The translations under genes and the position numbers were made by a program. The notes under the pieces are model-generated. The model had not been told where the DNA came from and searched no databases. It worked only from the letters and a program-made list of their open reading frames with translations. This document shows, piece by piece, positions 1-8,865 of a stretch of 60,224 nt of DNA (position 1 is its first letter; every line of letters begins with the position of its first letter). The stretch is from NCBI RefSeq assembly GCF_016937535.1, contig NZ_JAFHKK010000015.1:1-60224 (forward strand). Reading direction: 5' to 3'. Source of the stretch: Sulfurospirillum tamanense (lineage in GTDB: Bacteria; Campylobacterota; Campylobacteria; Campylobacterales; Campylobacteraceae).

Positions 1-29
1 TAAAAAGCTCAAAATCTCTCTCTTCTTTT

Positions 30-317
30 TTATGCATAAAGAATCTCTTTGGCAATTTTTTGTTTATAGAAGTCTCGAAAACTATCAAAATAGCCCACAT
101 CAACTGGTGTTTTAAAAGAATTTTGAAGATATTCTCTTAAATCCTCGCGAAGAAAAAAGTCTTTTTTGGTTGTAACGATAGCCAAATCAATATCACTGTT
201 TTGATGTGCTGTTCCTCTTGCGTAACTACCAAATAGCCCTATTTTAGTGACAGCATATTTTTGGCGCAATTCATCTTTGTGTTCTCGCAAAAAAGTCAAA
301 ATCTCTTCTTTTGTCAT
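30..317 (-). CDS. MNT-type minimal nucleotidyltransferase
   Basis: Small protein (95 aa) of the polymerase-beta nucleotidyltransferase superfamily. The signature GSYARG followed by SDIDLAI is visible about 30-45 residues in; the two Asp of DID bind metal. The frame stays open further upstream, but the ATG at 317 gives MTKEEIL and is preceded by a purine-rich AGAAGAGAG. Members of this family are usually antitoxin partners of HEPN-domain proteins (MntA/HepT), and MntA AMPylates the toxin. A HEPN partner would lie downstream, outside the left edge of the window, so the pairing is inference. It follows the comEA-like gene on the same strand behind a hairpin. Confidence 0.8.
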   Translation of the reverse strand: MTKEEILTFLREHKDELRQKYAVTKIGLFGSYARGTAHQNSDIDLAIVTTKKDFFLREDLREYLQNSFKTPVDVGYFDSFRDFYKQKIAKEILYA

Positions 318-374
318 GGACCACTCTCTTCTTTGGCTTTGATTGATTTTAGCGCACTTTAAATACAGAAAGGC

Positions 375-396
375 AAGGCCCAAAAGCTTGGGCCTT
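375..396 (-). terminator. Hairpin after the comEA-like gene
   Basis: Perfect 9-bp inverted repeat (AAGGCCCAA / TTGGGCCTT) around a 4-nt AAGC centre, starting 6 nt past the stop codon of the comEA-like gene. The T-run on the leftward strand is weak (GCCTTTCTG), so termination efficiency is uncertain. Confidence 0.55.
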
Positions 397-401
397 TTGG
401 A

Positions 402-644
402 TTACTTGACTTCGATGGATTCTTTTAAAGACTCGACGGTTTTTTCGCCGATACCTTTGACGTTGACGAGTTCTTCAACGCTTTTAAAACCACCATTTGC
501 TTCGCGGTAGGTGATGATGGCCGTGGCTTTTTTCTCCCCAATGCCTTTGAGGGTCGCTAACTCTTCCGCGGTTGCGGTGTTGAGATTTACCTTGGCCCAG
601 AGGGCAACTGCCAAAAACAAAAACAACATGATACTTCGTAGCAT
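402..644 (-). CDS. ComEA-like helix-hairpin-helix DNA-binding protein, secreted
   Basis: About 80 aa. An N-terminal hydrophobic signal ([16 protein letters not shown]) is followed by a single ComEA-type HhH domain beginning [11 protein letters not shown], with two GIGEK hairpins (LKGIGEKKA and VKGIGEKTV). ComEA proteins bind double-stranded DNA non-specifically in the periplasm during natural transformation. Two adjacent ATG codons (647 and 644) follow AAAGGAGA; the second has the better spacing and is used here. Short single-domain versions like this are typical of Campylobacterota. The gene stands alone, so a competence role rests on the family. Confidence 0.85.
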   Translation of the reverse strand: MLRSIMLFLFLAVALWAKVNLNTATAEELATLKGIGEKKATAIITYREANGGFKSVEELVNVKGIGEKTVESLKESIEVK

Positions 645-766
645 CATTTCTCCTTTTGGTAAGATAGGGAATAATAACATAAAGTATTATTTTATGTTGC
701 TTAAACGTATTTAAAAATAAAAAAGAGAGAAAGCCTTACTGTTTTTGTTCAGAATGAGGTTGCTTG

Positions 767-1042
767 CTAATAAACCTCATCATGCACGCCAATATCTATG
801 GGGATTATTTCTTTCTCATTGAGAATAAAATCTATGACTATTCTATATTGCATAGTAATAGAAACACTATAATAAACCCCTAATTTTCCTTTTAGTTTGT
901 GCAGTCTTAACGAAGGGTGATAGGGGTCTAATTCAAGTAATTCTATGGTTTTTACATAGCGACTTAGCACGTCGGGGTGTTTTTTGATAAACTTTTTTAG
1001 CTTTTTAAAATACTCATCCGTTCGGATGATCTTATAGCGCAT
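767..1042 (-). CDS. RelE/YafQ-family toxin
   Basis: 91-aa basic protein of the RelE/ParE toxin superfamily. It has an N-terminal alpha-helical pair (YFKKLKKFIKKHP), the family's DPYHPSLRLHKLKG segment and a C-terminal beta-sheet ending GVHDEVY. YafQ-like members are ribosome-dependent mRNA endonucleases. The ATG at 1042 overlaps the end of the upstream antitoxin gene by 11 bp, the classic translational coupling of a toxin-antitoxin operon. No frameshift or truncation is seen. Whether it cleaves mRNA or acts like ParE on gyrase cannot be told from sequence. Confidence 0.85.
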   Translation of the reverse strand: MRYKIIRTDEYFKKLKKFIKKHPDVLSRYVKTIELLELDPYHPSLRLHKLKGKLGVYYSVSITMQYRIVIDFILNEKEIIPIDIGVHDEVY

Positions 1043-1286
1043 CCATCAACTCTTTCACGTGTTCTGAAGCTGTTTGGATTTTGTATCTTCCTTCTTTGAC
1101 ATCTTGCATTGCCTTCATATGCGCAATGTCTAACTCGTGCTCCCTAAAGGCCTTGTACCTTTCTATATCAAGAATCACGTATTTGTTTTTTCCGCGAACA
1201 TTGACAATAAGTTCGTCGGTCTTTTGAAACATTTTTTCAAACATGGACACGCCGTTCACTTTGACTTCATTTGCTGTGATTATCAT
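1032..1286 (-). CDS. Phd/YefM-like antitoxin
   Basis: 84 aa, acidic towards the C-terminus, directly upstream of and overlapping the RelE-like toxin gene. The N-terminus (MIITANEVKVNG) and the segment NKYVILDIERYKAF resemble the Phd/YefM fold, whose N-terminus binds operator DNA while the C-terminal tail wraps the toxin. The start ATG follows a good GGAGG Shine-Dalgarno site. It is expected to neutralise the toxin and repress its own promoter; see the repeats at 1287-1306. Family assignment is from pattern and context rather than a strong motif. Confidence 0.75.
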   Translation of the reverse strand: MIITANEVKVNGVSMFEKMFQKTDELIVNVRGKNKYVILDIERYKAFREHELDIAHMKAMQDVKEGRYKIQTASEHVKELMDAL

Positions 1287-1306
1287 AATAGTACCTCCAA
1301 TAGTAC
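1287..1306 (-). promoter_or_regulatory. Direct repeats over the antitoxin Shine-Dalgarno, candidate operator
   Basis: Two identical 8-mers, AATAGTAC (read on the + strand), lie at 1287-1294 and 1299-1306, 12 bp apart centre to centre. They bracket the GGAGG ribosome-binding site of the antitoxin gene. Each contains the half-palindrome GTAC. Phd/YefM antitoxins usually bind short repeats in their own promoter, so this is a plausible operator; that role is inference. Confidence 0.45.
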
Positions 1307-1446
1307 TTTTAATGGTATTTTACTCCAAAGAGGTTTAAAAGAACCAAAATAAAGTAGCGTAGTTGTTACCTTTGACCAACGAAGTAGCCGCTAAAAGCGC
1401 TTAGACATAGAAAAATATAGACGGGTTTGCTACTTTCTGCCAACGC

Positions 1447-2247
1447 CTACACAGCGATAAAGCTAGGATTATAGAGCGAGGGCTTGTTATAGATTAGGGG
1501 CGTAACGCCTTGGCGCAAGTAGTAGTGCGAGGGGGTGAGTTCGGGGTTGTACATGTAAATCTCGCCACCCGCTTCTTTTAAGATGGCATGACCTGCAGCG
1601 GTGTCCCATTCCATAGTGGGAGCGACGCGCGGGTAGAGGTGTGCTTTTCCTTCGGCAATGAGGCACAATTTGAGCGAACTTCCCCGTTGTTGGACTTCCA
1701 CTTCTGTAACTTCTGCTTTCAAAGCAGCGATGAAACGCTTGGTCTTGGAAGAAAGGTGCGATTTACTCGCCACCACGATGCAATGGCGCGTGTCAAAAGG
1801 CGTTACATGTAAGGCTTCGCGCCCTTGTACGGTCTCTTTAAACGCGCCTTTTCCCTCTTGCGCCCCATAAAGCACATCCCAAACAGGCGCTTGCACCACC
1901 CCAAGCACGGGCACACCGTGACGAATGAGGGCGATGTTTACCGTAAAATCGCCCGTTTTTTTAATGAACTCTTTTGTCCCGTCGATGGGGTCCACACACC
2001 AGTACTCTTCCCATCCCTGCCGCTCCTCATAAGGCGCGGCTTTGGTCTCTTCGGAGAGGATGGGGATGTCTGGATATGCCGCGTTCAACGCATCACAAAT
2101 GAGGGCATTGGCCAATAAGTCTGCTTCAGTGAGGGGCGAATTGTCCGCTTTATACGTAACCGCAACCTTGCGCCCGTACACCTTCAGCACCTCAGCACCT
2201 GCTACCTTGGCAATGCCCACAACTGTTTCTAGCATGAAGGACTGCAT
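1447..2247 (-). CDS. cysQ: CysQ-like 3'(2'),5'-bisphosphate nucleotidase
   Basis: 266-aa member of the Mg-dependent, Li-sensitive phosphatase (inositol monophosphatase) family. Metal-binding motifs are visible: SEE near residues 65-67, DPIDGTKEF at 86-94 and WDTAAGHAILKEAGG near 214-228. CysQ hydrolyses PAP (adenosine 3',5'-bisphosphate) left after PAPS use. The ATG at 2247 overlaps the phosphomannomutase stop by 19 bp and follows AAGAG. It is the last gene of the glycan operon, which could mean PAP recycling for a sulfated glycan, but no sulfotransferase is in the window. Other IMPase substrates are possible. It contains one TTACATGTAA copy (1803-1812, peptide ALHVTP) and one TACATGTA core (1550). 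Confidence 0.85.
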   Translation of the reverse strand: MQSFMLETVVGIAKVAGAEVLKVYGRKVAVTYKADNSPLTEADLLANALICDALNAAYPDIPILSEETKAAPYEERQGWEEYWCVDPIDGTKEFIKKTGDFTVNIALIRHGVPVLGVVQAPVWDVLYGAQEGKGAFKETVQGREALHVTPFDTRHCIVVASKSHLSSKTKRFIAALKAEVTEVEVQQRGSSLKLCLIAEGKAHLYPRVAPTMEWDTAAGHAILKEAGGEIYMYNPELTPSHYYLRQGVTPLIYNKPSLYNPSFIAV

Positions 2248-3593
2248 CTCTTAAGTGCCTCTTCTAGGGCTTTTTGATAGGTGCGCATCAATGCGTGGGT
2301 CTTTGCCTCAAAACGCGCCACAAGCACGGGCGTAGTATTGGACGCGCGCACGAGCCCCCAGCCTTCTTCAAACACCACCCGCACGCCATCCACGGTGATG
2401 ATTTCTTTGATGGCAGGAAAATCACTCGGCGGGGTTTCCAAAAAGGTTTTGAGCTTCACGATGGTTTCAAACTTGGTTTCTTCGGTCGTGGGGATTTTAA
2501 GCTCTTCGGTGGTAAACATTGTGGGAAGTTTGGCCAGTTCCGCGTCCAAATCTAGGCCTTTGTAAAGCAACTCTAATGTACGTAGCATCGCGTAAATCGC
2601 ATCGTCGTACCCAAAATAGCGGTCAGCAAAAAAGATATGTCCGCTCACTTCTGCGGCAATGTCGATGCCAAGCTCTTTCATTTTGACTTTGATGTTGCTG
2701 TGGCCTGTTTTGTACATGTACGCCGTGCCAATCTTGGCTACTTCGTCATACATCACTTGAGAGCATTTCACCTCGCCCAAGATTTTGGGATTTTTAAGAA
2801 GCTTGGCGTACAAAAGTGCCAACTGGTCGCCCTTGAAGTTGTTGGTTTGAGTGAGCACCGCCAAACGGTCGGCATCTCCATCAAAAGCAAAAGCGATGTC
2901 GCCATTTTGCGTTTTCAACAAGGCTTTTACATCGTGCAGGTTTTCTTCTTCGCTGGGGTCAGGGTGGTGATTAGGAAAGGTGCCATCGGGCTGGGCGTAA
3001 AGAATGGTGGTGTTTAGCTCCAACGCTTCGCACAGTTTTGGCACCACCACGCCCGCGGCTCCGTTGCCACAATCAATAGCAATGCGCGTTTTCATGCCTC
3101 TTAAGTGGGCAAACGCTTTGACTAAAAAATCCGTGTATAACGCAAGGGTATCTACGGCTTTACATGTAAGGTTATCAGGAATGTGTTGTGAAAACGCCAT
3201 CACTTCTTGCCCAAGGGCAGTGATATCTGCGCCAAAAAACGGGGCTTGGTTTAGGGTGATTTTGAGGCCGTTGTATTCGGGGGGATTGTGTGAGCCTGTC
3301 ACCATCACCGTCGCATCTGCTTTGTGCTCATGGTCAAAAAAACCGCCAAAATAGTTACACGGCGTGGGTACAAGCCCCATGTTTAACACCTCAAGCCTTG
3401 CGTGGTTGAGGCCACTGGTAAGCCACCCTGCAATGGTAGGAGAATGCAGCCTTGCATCGTACCCTATGGCTACGGTGTTGCCAACCTTAGCAATGCGTTT
3501 GCCCAACAAAAAACCGATGGTTTTAATGCTGTGTTCGTTTAAATCTTTTTCGTAAATGCCACGAATGTCGTATTCTCTAAAAATGTGTTGCAT
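2229..3593 (-). CDS. Phosphomannomutase/phosphoglucomutase
   Basis: 454-aa alpha-D-phosphohexomutase. The phosphoserine loop TGSHNPPEYNG is at about residues 99-109, the metal loop FDGDADRL near 237-244, the sugar-binding loop AEVSGH near 314-319 and the phosphate-binding RASNTTP close to the C-terminus. It converts mannose- or glucose-6-phosphate to the 1-phosphate and so feeds nucleotide-sugar synthesis for the neighbouring GalE/Ugd pathway. The frame extends to a TTG at 3605, but the ATG at 3593 is preceded by TTGAGGA and gives the family N-terminus HIFREYDIRG. It carries one TTACATGTAA copy encoding LTCK (3160-3169). Which hexose is preferred cannot be read from sequence. Confidence 0.88.
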   Translation of the reverse strand: MQHIFREYDIRGIYEKDLNEHSIKTIGFLLGKRIAKVGNTVAIGYDARLHSPTIAGWLTSGLNHARLEVLNMGLVPTPCNYFGGFFDHEHKADATVMVTGSHNPPEYNGLKITLNQAPFFGADITALGQEVMAFSQHIPDNLTCKAVDTLALYTDFLVKAFAHLRGMKTRIAIDCGNGAAGVVVPKLCEALELNTTILYAQPDGTFPNHHPDPSEEENLHDVKALLKTQNGDIAFAFDGDADRLAVLTQTNNFKGDQLALLYAKLLKNPKILGEVKCSQVMYDEVAKIGTAYMYKTGHSNIKVKMKELGIDIAAEVSGHIFFADRYFGYDDAIYAMLRTLELLYKGLDLDAELAKLPTMFTTEELKIPTTEETKFETIVKLKTFLETPPSDFPAIKEIITVDGVRVVFEEGWGLVRASNTTPVLVARFEAKTHALMRTYQKALEEALKRCSPSC

Positions 3594-3601
3594 GGGTTTC
3601 C

Positions 3602-5740
3602 TCAACGGTTAAGTTTATAAATCTTTGCCCACGGCGTGAGCGAAACAGGTGTAAAAAATCTTTGGTCTGGGTTTTCTAACACAAAAAGTTGCACAAAAGT
3701 AGAAGCGAACATGGGCTCATCCACCAGTAAAAACGTCTGGTACGGCTCCATGAAAATGAGCGTGAGCGCACCATCTGGGTGTAGATTTTGAGCCTCATAA
3801 GCCAACGCGCCCGCTTCGTAACGGGTTTGTATGAAACGCTTTAAAGGCACTTGCTGATCTCCAAGGTGCATGATGCCGCGCACTTTATCAAGCTTAACGC
3901 CTCCACCAAGGTGCAGCGCCTCTTTGGTATCTTGAAAACGCGATGTCATAAAAAACAAAGGCGGGCGCTTGGAAGTACCGCTCATCACATCTAGGGCGCT
4001 AAATTGGGCAACAGTTTGCATAATGGGCATCATACGATAGGGCAAGTACATGTAAACCTCATGGTTTTTAGGCGGCAGTGCCACATGGGGCAAATCGTCC
4101 AAAAACGCATTAGCGTCTTCGTAGCCGTACTCGCTCATCATCCACGCGAGGTTTGAACGGGGCAAAAGCACACGGTCGTCTTTGGGCTTGGTGCGGTTGT
4201 CTTGGCCGATGTCGTAACGCATTTGGGTATATTCGACCTCCAGGCGCGCCATAGCTGCGGCACTTGTTTGGTCAGCGTGCAACATAAAACTCACAGGAAA
4301 ATTCACCGCCCCAGAGTGCTTCCCCCCATCAATTAAAGTGCGCATTTTGCCATAGTAACGGAGTGGGTATCCATAATCCCACCATGAAACCACGTAAGCT
4401 TCCTCGCCCACACTCTCCCCAAGGGTTTCAAGTTGCGCCACTTCGTTCGCGTTCATGACTGTAGGTACACGGTAATTAATAACATGTGTAATGTTAGGGT
4501 ATAGCGCCCCAAGTGTTGCCACGACTACCAACGCCCCGCCCATCAACACCACGTTACGCTCTTTGGCAAAGCGCGTCGCAAACCACTCTTTGCACCACAC
4601 AATCCCATACCCAAGGCCCAAAGCAGCGATAGGAACGGCGTAAATTGTAAAGCGAAGCCCGCCCACATAGGCCAAAAATCCAAGACCAAGCAGGGGAAGA
4701 CCAAGGAGCATCACGGGATGTTTGCGCACCAAAAGCAGGTACCCAAGAAGCGACACGACAAAGGTCGCTACATGCCCGCTAATGCGCACTGCAAAGGTTT
4801 CAAAGGGAATATGCCCTGCCTCGCGCACCGTTTGCATGACACTAAAAAAATGCAAAATGATTTCATCTTCATAACTTGCAGTGCTAGCGCGAAACACATA
4901 CCCTTGCAGTTGCTTCCAAACAGGACCAAGCCCGCCCGTGGCAAAAAACAGCACAAGTGCCACGCCAAGTAGGGTCACAGAGTGCCGTTTTAAGGTTTCA
5001 ACACGTTGGAGTCCAAAAAGCACAAATACGCCAACCAAGCGAACCACATCAGGCAAACCCATCATGGCAACAAGCATCATCGCAAGGAGTTGGTAGTTGT
5101 AAGTGTTTTTACGCTCATATACAAGCACATACAGCAAAACCAATCCAAAAAAAGCAAATTCAAGAGAGTAGCTTTGCGGGTACCACCACCGGTAGGCCAC
5201 CATTTCAAGGCCTGTGATGAGCAGATATTTGGCTTCCTTAGTTTGCAGGGCAAGGGCTAGCGACCACACCAAGAGCATAGGAAATACGATGTTAAGCATG
5301 TCTGTGTCGTAATAACCCGACATCGTCCGGTTATAATAACTCACCCCAATACTTGCCACCAATGCCCCAATAAACGCAGCGCCTCGTTCATTTAGATGGT
5401 TTCCCAACAGCAAGATGGGCACCACCACCAAAGAACCAAGCACGGCGGGCATATAGAAAATAATAGTTTCAAAGGAAAAAGGTAGCACAAAAGCAAAAAG
5501 AGCCGTAAGTTGGGCGAGCGCGGTGCGAGTAGGCGAAAAAATACCCGCCTCGCCGCGCAACAAATCCCGCGCGCCCTCGGCAAAATAGTACCCATCATTA
5601 GTATTAATCATAAACACACCATTGTGGTACACGCTTTCTATGCCATCAAATTGGTACACCCAAATGAGGCGCACGGCGAAACTAAAGGCAAACGCAAGGG
5701 CAATGAGCACCCACAGCGGAAGCGTGTTTAAACGGCTCAT
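3602..5740 (-). CDS. pglB: STT3/PglB-type oligosaccharyltransferase
   Basis: 712 aa, close in length to Campylobacter PglB. It has a multi-helix membrane N-terminal part (to about residue 420) and a periplasmic C-terminal domain. Key motifs: NTNDGYY (D49), SGYYDTDML (D145, D147), the loop VMQTVREAG with the likely catalytic Glu near 307, and the signature WWDYGYP at 453-459 that recognises the acceptor Asn-X-Ser/Thr. It transfers a lipid-linked oligosaccharide to Asn of periplasmic proteins. Its start overlaps the ugd stop by 4 bp (ATGA). Unlike Campylobacter, the pglA/C/D/E/F/H/J genes are not adjacent, so the glycan donor pathway must be partly elsewhere or built from this locus. Confidence 0.93.
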   Translation of the reverse strand: MSRLNTLPLWVLIALAFAFSFAVRLIWVYQFDGIESVYHNGVFMINTNDGYYFAEGARDLLRGEAGIFSPTRTALAQLTALFAFVLPFSFETIIFYMPAVLGSLVVVPILLLGNHLNERGAAFIGALVASIGVSYYNRTMSGYYDTDMLNIVFPMLLVWSLALALQTKEAKYLLITGLEMVAYRWWYPQSYSLEFAFFGLVLLYVLVYERKNTYNYQLLAMMLVAMMGLPDVVRLVGVFVLFGLQRVETLKRHSVTLLGVALVLFFATGGLGPVWKQLQGYVFRASTASYEDEIILHFFSVMQTVREAGHIPFETFAVRISGHVATFVVSLLGYLLLVRKHPVMLLGLPLLGLGFLAYVGGLRFTIYAVPIAALGLGYGIVWCKEWFATRFAKERNVVLMGGALVVVATLGALYPNITHVINYRVPTVMNANEVAQLETLGESVGEEAYVVSWWDYGYPLRYYGKMRTLIDGGKHSGAVNFPVSFMLHADQTSAAAMARLEVEYTQMRYDIGQDNRTKPKDDRVLLPRSNLAWMMSEYGYEDANAFLDDLPHVALPPKNHEVYMYLPYRMMPIMQTVAQFSALDVMSGTSKRPPLFFMTSRFQDTKEALHLGGGVKLDKVRGIMHLGDQQVPLKRFIQTRYEAGALAYEAQNLHPDGALTLIFMEPYQTFLLVDEPMFASTFVQLFVLENPDQRFFTPVSLTPWAKIYKLNR

Positions 5741-7062
5741 AGCGCGCCTATTTGGTGGTATTCAAACCCGTATTTTTGCATTTTGCTTTTAGTGAATTGG
5801 TTGCGTCCGTCAAAGAAAATGGGGTTTTTGAGGCGTTGTTTCATCTCCACAAAATCAGGACTTCGGAACTCTTGCCATTCGGTCACGAGTACCAATGCGT
5901 CCACACCATCAAGGGCGTCGTATTTGCTCTTGACATAGTGTACATGTAAGGCCTCTTTAAGGTAGTGTTTTTGGGCTTCTTCCATGGCTTTGGGGTCATA
6001 CGCTACCACTTTTGCGCCACGCTCGCCCAGCAAATGAATGAGCGTTAGGGAAGCGGCTTCACGCATGTCGTCGGTTTCAGGCTTAAAGGCAAGTCCCCAC
6101 AGTGCAAAAGTAAAACCGTGCAAATCTTCCCCAAAACGGGCAACGATTTTTTGCACCAAAAGGGTTTTTTGGTCTGCGTTTACCGCTTCAACGGACTCCA
6201 AAATGCGCGGCGTGTAGCCGTAATCTTTGGCGGTTTTTACCAGCGCTTGCACGTCTTTGGGAAAACAGCTCCCGCCGTACCCGCACCCTGGATAGATAAA
6301 ACTGTACCCGATGCGACTGTCTGAACCGATGCCATTGCGCACTTGGTTCACGTCCGCTCCCACGCGCTCACAAATGTTGGCTATTTCGTTCATGAAGCTG
6401 ATTTTTGTGGCTAGCATGGCGTTGGCGGCGTATTTGGTCATCTCGGCACTTTTGATGTCCATGGCAATAAACCTGTCGTGGTGCAACATAAAAGGGGTGT
6501 AGAGTTCTTTAAGCACTTCCAGGGCTTCAGGCGCGTCTGTGCCCACCACCACGCGGTCGGGCTTCATGAAGTCTTTAATAGCAGCACCCTCTTTTAAAAA
6601 TTCGGGATTAGAGGCCACATAAAAAGGCACAGCAAGGCCGCGTTTTTCAAGGGCTTTGGCGATGCTTTGGCGCACTTTGTCGGCTGTTCCCACCGGCACC
6701 GTGGACTTGGTCACGACCACCAAAGGGTGCTCCATGTGTTCGCCAATGCCCTGAGCAACAGCCAACACGTAGCGCAAATCCGCGCTCCCGTCTTCGCCCA
6801 TGGGCGTGCCCACAGCGATGAAAACCGCCTGTGCGCCCTGCAAGGATTCAGGCAAGCGGGTTGAAAACACCAAAGAACCTTTTTGGGCATTTTGTTTTAC
6901 CATCTCTTCAAGACCTGGTTCATAGATAGGGATAATGCCTTCTTGAAGCTTGGCGATTTTAGCCTCGTCCACATCCACGCACGTCACAGCGTTGCCCATT
7001 TGAGCAAAACACGTTCCTGTTACCAATCCCACATACCCTGTTCCGATGACACTAATTTTCAT
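5737..7062 (-). CDS. ugd: UDP-glucose 6-dehydrogenase
   Basis: 441 aa. The N-terminal NAD-binding fold starts with [10 protein letters not shown] (7-16). STVPVGT follows at about 120-126 and FLKEGAAI near 155-162. The catalytic cysteine C266 lies in [14 protein letters not shown]. Oxidises UDP-glucose twice to UDP-glucuronate. Its neighbours galE (UDP-Glc/UDP-Gal) and the glucuronate 4-epimerase downstream form a branch to UDP-GlcA and UDP-GalA for surface polysaccharide. It overlaps galE by 11 bp and pglB by 4 bp, in one operon. UDP-mannose-type dehydrogenases are related, but motifs and context favour Ugd. Confidence 0.92.
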   Translation of the reverse strand: MKISVIGTGYVGLVTGTCFAQMGNAVTCVDVDEAKIAKLQEGIIPIYEPGLEEMVKQNAQKGSLVFSTRLPESLQGAQAVFIAVGTPMGEDGSADLRYVLAVAQGIGEHMEHPLVVVTKSTVPVGTADKVRQSIAKALEKRGLAVPFYVASNPEFLKEGAAIKDFMKPDRVVVGTDAPEALEVLKELYTPFMLHHDRFIAMDIKSAEMTKYAANAMLATKISFMNEIANICERVGADVNQVRNGIGSDSRIGYSFIYPGCGYGGSCFPKDVQALVKTAKDYGYTPRILESVEAVNADQKTLLVQKIVARFGEDLHGFTFALWGLAFKPETDDMREAASLTLIHLLGERGAKVVAYDPKAMEEAQKHYLKEALHVHYVKSKYDALDGVDALVLVTEWQEFRSPDFVEMKQRLKNPIFFDGRNQFTKSKMQKYGFEYHQIGAL

Positions 7063-8050
7063 GCAGTTTTTTCTCCCATGCTAATGCTGTTTTGCAAATG
7101 TGTTCCAAGTCGTCGCATTGGGGTTCCCACCCCATGCGCGTTTTGATTTTTGTGCTGCTAGCTACCAGTATAGCAGGGTCGCCCTCGCGTCTTGGAGCCA
7201 TTTCAACCTTAAAATCCACCCCACTCACGCGCTGCATAGTTTTAATCACTTCGCGCACACTAAAGCCGTGCCCGTATCCCACGTTAAAGGTATCGCTTGG
7301 GTGCGTTTTAAGGTATTCAAGGGCCTTTAAATGGGCATCTGCCAAGTCTTCCACGTGGATATAATCGCGCTCGCACGTGCCGTCTTTCGTGGGGTAGTCC
7401 GTTCCAAACACCGCCAACGCATCGCGCGCACCAAGGGCCGTTTGTGCCGCGACTTTAATAAGATGGGTTGCATCAGGAAAAGACTGACCAATGCTTCCGT
7501 CTCCCGCTACTCCAGCCACATTAAAATAACGTAAAATCACATGTTTGAATGCAGGATGAGCATTCGAAGCATCCCTCAGTACTGTTTCGCTCATGAGCTT
7601 GCTTCTACCATAGGGATTAATGGGCGCAAGCAAAACGGTCTCATCAACAGGGTTTGTCGCGGGCTCCCCGTACACCGCCGCAGTTGAGGAAAAGACAAAG
7701 CGTTTGACCCCAAAGTTTACACACAGTTCGATGAGCCCCGTGGTTTTAGCCGTATTGTTTTTATAGTATTTCAGCGGATTTTGCATCGATTCGGAGACTA
7801 CGATAGACGCGGCAAAATGCAACACGTCCGTTACTTCAAAACGTTCGATGAGCATTTCGAGCATTTCGAGATTGTCAAGGTCAATCTTGGCAAAATGAAA
7901 ATCCCGAATCTCCAAGAGCGCGTCGATGCACGCTTGGTTTCCAGTGGAGAGATTGTCCACCACGACGATGTTTTCCTCGGTTTTTTCCAAAAGCTGTTTG
8001 AGCACATGGGAACCGATGTAACCCGCACCGCCGGTGAGTAAGATGGCCAT
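7052..8050 (-). CDS. galE: UDP-glucose 4-epimerase
   Basis: 332-aa extended short-chain dehydrogenase. The NAD loop GGAGYIGSH is at 7-15; SSTAAVYG (121-128) and Y147-x3-K151 (YGRSK) provide the catalytic triad. The C-terminal [15 protein letters not shown] segment is typical of GalE. Interconverts UDP-Glc and UDP-Gal (in Campylobacter also the GlcNAc/GalNAc pair), giving precursors for LOS and N-glycan. Its ATG shares one base with the ligase stop (TAATG), so it is translationally coupled within the leftward operon. Confidence 0.92.
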   Translation of the reverse strand: MAILLTGGAGYIGSHVLKQLLEKTEENIVVVDNLSTGNQACIDALLEIRDFHFAKIDLDNLEMLEMLIERFEVTDVLHFAASIVVSESMQNPLKYYKNNTAKTTGLIELCVNFGVKRFVFSSTAAVYGEPATNPVDETVLLAPINPYGRSKLMSETVLRDASNAHPAFKHVILRYFNVAGVAGDGSIGQSFPDATHLIKVAAQTALGARDALAVFGTDYPTKDGTCERDYIHVEDLADAHLKALEYLKTHPSDTFNVGYGHGFSVREVIKTMQRVSGVDFKVEMAPRREGDPAILVASSTKIKTRMGWEPQCDDLEHICKTALAWEKKLHEN

Positions 8051-8865
8051 TAGCGCTCACTCCTTACATGTAAGAACACAGGAAAGCGTGGCAAGCCCGA
8101 ATTTGTGGTGCCATAGAACTTGTATGTTACTGTAGCGCCAAGAGGGGGTGGTGTGCGACGGTCGGCATTTTTAAGACCTGAGCCAATGCGAAACTGTGTG
8201 CCGTTTTTGTCCTTACATGTAAAGGCCCCCAGCAAGCCTTCAAACTTCCCTTTGCCCTCATGGTGTGCCACTACTTCGCACTCGGCGTCTTCGTAGCGCT
8301 TGACCTTCAGGGCCAAGGGTGAACGACTGGTTAAATACCCGACATTAGGGTCGCGCACCACCACGCCCTCGCCTCCTTGGTCTTCCACAGTGGCTAAAAA
8401 ATCTTCCAAAGAGGAGGTATCTTCGCACACATACTGAGGAATCACACGAACAAAAGGCGTGGGAATGCGTTTAAGGTAATCTTCCAAAACACTCAAACGT
8501 TGTGCCAATCCACCCTGCCCGTCTGGCACGTCAAACACATGAAAAGCAAGCTTTCTCCACCCCTCGTGGGGTGTAAGTTGCGCCGTGATAGAGGCAATCT
8601 CTTCAAACGCCCCGCGCCCACTCCACAGTTCACCATCAAGGGCAAAAGGTGGAAAATCTTCGGTAAACCACGGGGGTGCGGCAAAAAGGTTACCGTTGCG
8701 TGAATAGAGCGCCGTCCCATCCCAGTAGGCGCGCACGCCATCGAGTTTTTCGCTCATGAGCCACCCCGAAACGTTATGGTCACGGTAAGTTTCAAGAAGC
8801 ATGAGGGCGGGTTTTTGCGCCCAAAGGGAAAGGGAGAGAAAAAGCAGTAACGCCCAAATCCTCAC
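8050..8865 (-). CDS. Secreted ATP-dependent DNA ligase
   Basis: 271 aa. The adenylated lysine motif KLDGVRAYWDG is near residue 40, and later ligase motifs (DGELW, EGVVVRDP, LKVKRYEDAECEV) are visible. The length matches the minimal ATP-dependent ligases of Haemophilus, Neisseria and Campylobacter. Start choice: the frame runs on to a GTG at 8895, but the GTG at 8865 overlaps the upstream stop as GTGA, follows GGAGTGAAGTT, and gives a clean signal peptide, MRIWALLLFLSLSLWA, then QKP. It therefore probably acts in the periplasm. Its role is not settled in the family; a part in DNA uptake or extracellular DNA has been proposed. It contains two TTACATGTAA copies (8064 and 8213). Confidence 0.9.
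   Translation of the reverse strand: MRIWALLLFLSLSLWAQKPALMLLETYRDHNVSGWLMSEKLDGVRAYWDGTALYSRNGNLFAAPPWFTEDFPPFALDGELWSGRGAFEEIASITAQLTPHEGWRKLAFHVFDVPDGQGGLAQRLSVLEDYLKRIPTPFVRVIPQYVCEDTSSLEDFLATVEDQGGEGVVVRDPNVGYLTSRSPLALKVKRYEDAECEVVAHHEGKGKFEGLLGAFTCKDKNGTQFRIGSGLKNADRRTPPPLGATVTYKFYGTTNSGLPRFPVFLHVRSER

Noticed and set aside
754-780. Inverted repeat ATGAGGTT / AACCTCAT around the end of the toxin gene
   Set aside because: The toxin stop codon lies inside the 11-nt loop and no T-run follows on either strand, so I do not call a terminator.
1320-1446. 127-bp gap between the antitoxin and cysQ with several AGTAGC/GCTACT-like words
   Set aside because: The words are short and unevenly spaced; no convincing promoter, hairpin or RNA gene.
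2274-5260. Many 60-145-codon open frames opposite manB, pglB and other long genes
   Set aside because: They are shadows in the complementary strand of GC-richer coding sequence, with no ribosome-binding sites and low-complexity His/Arg/Ser-rich products.
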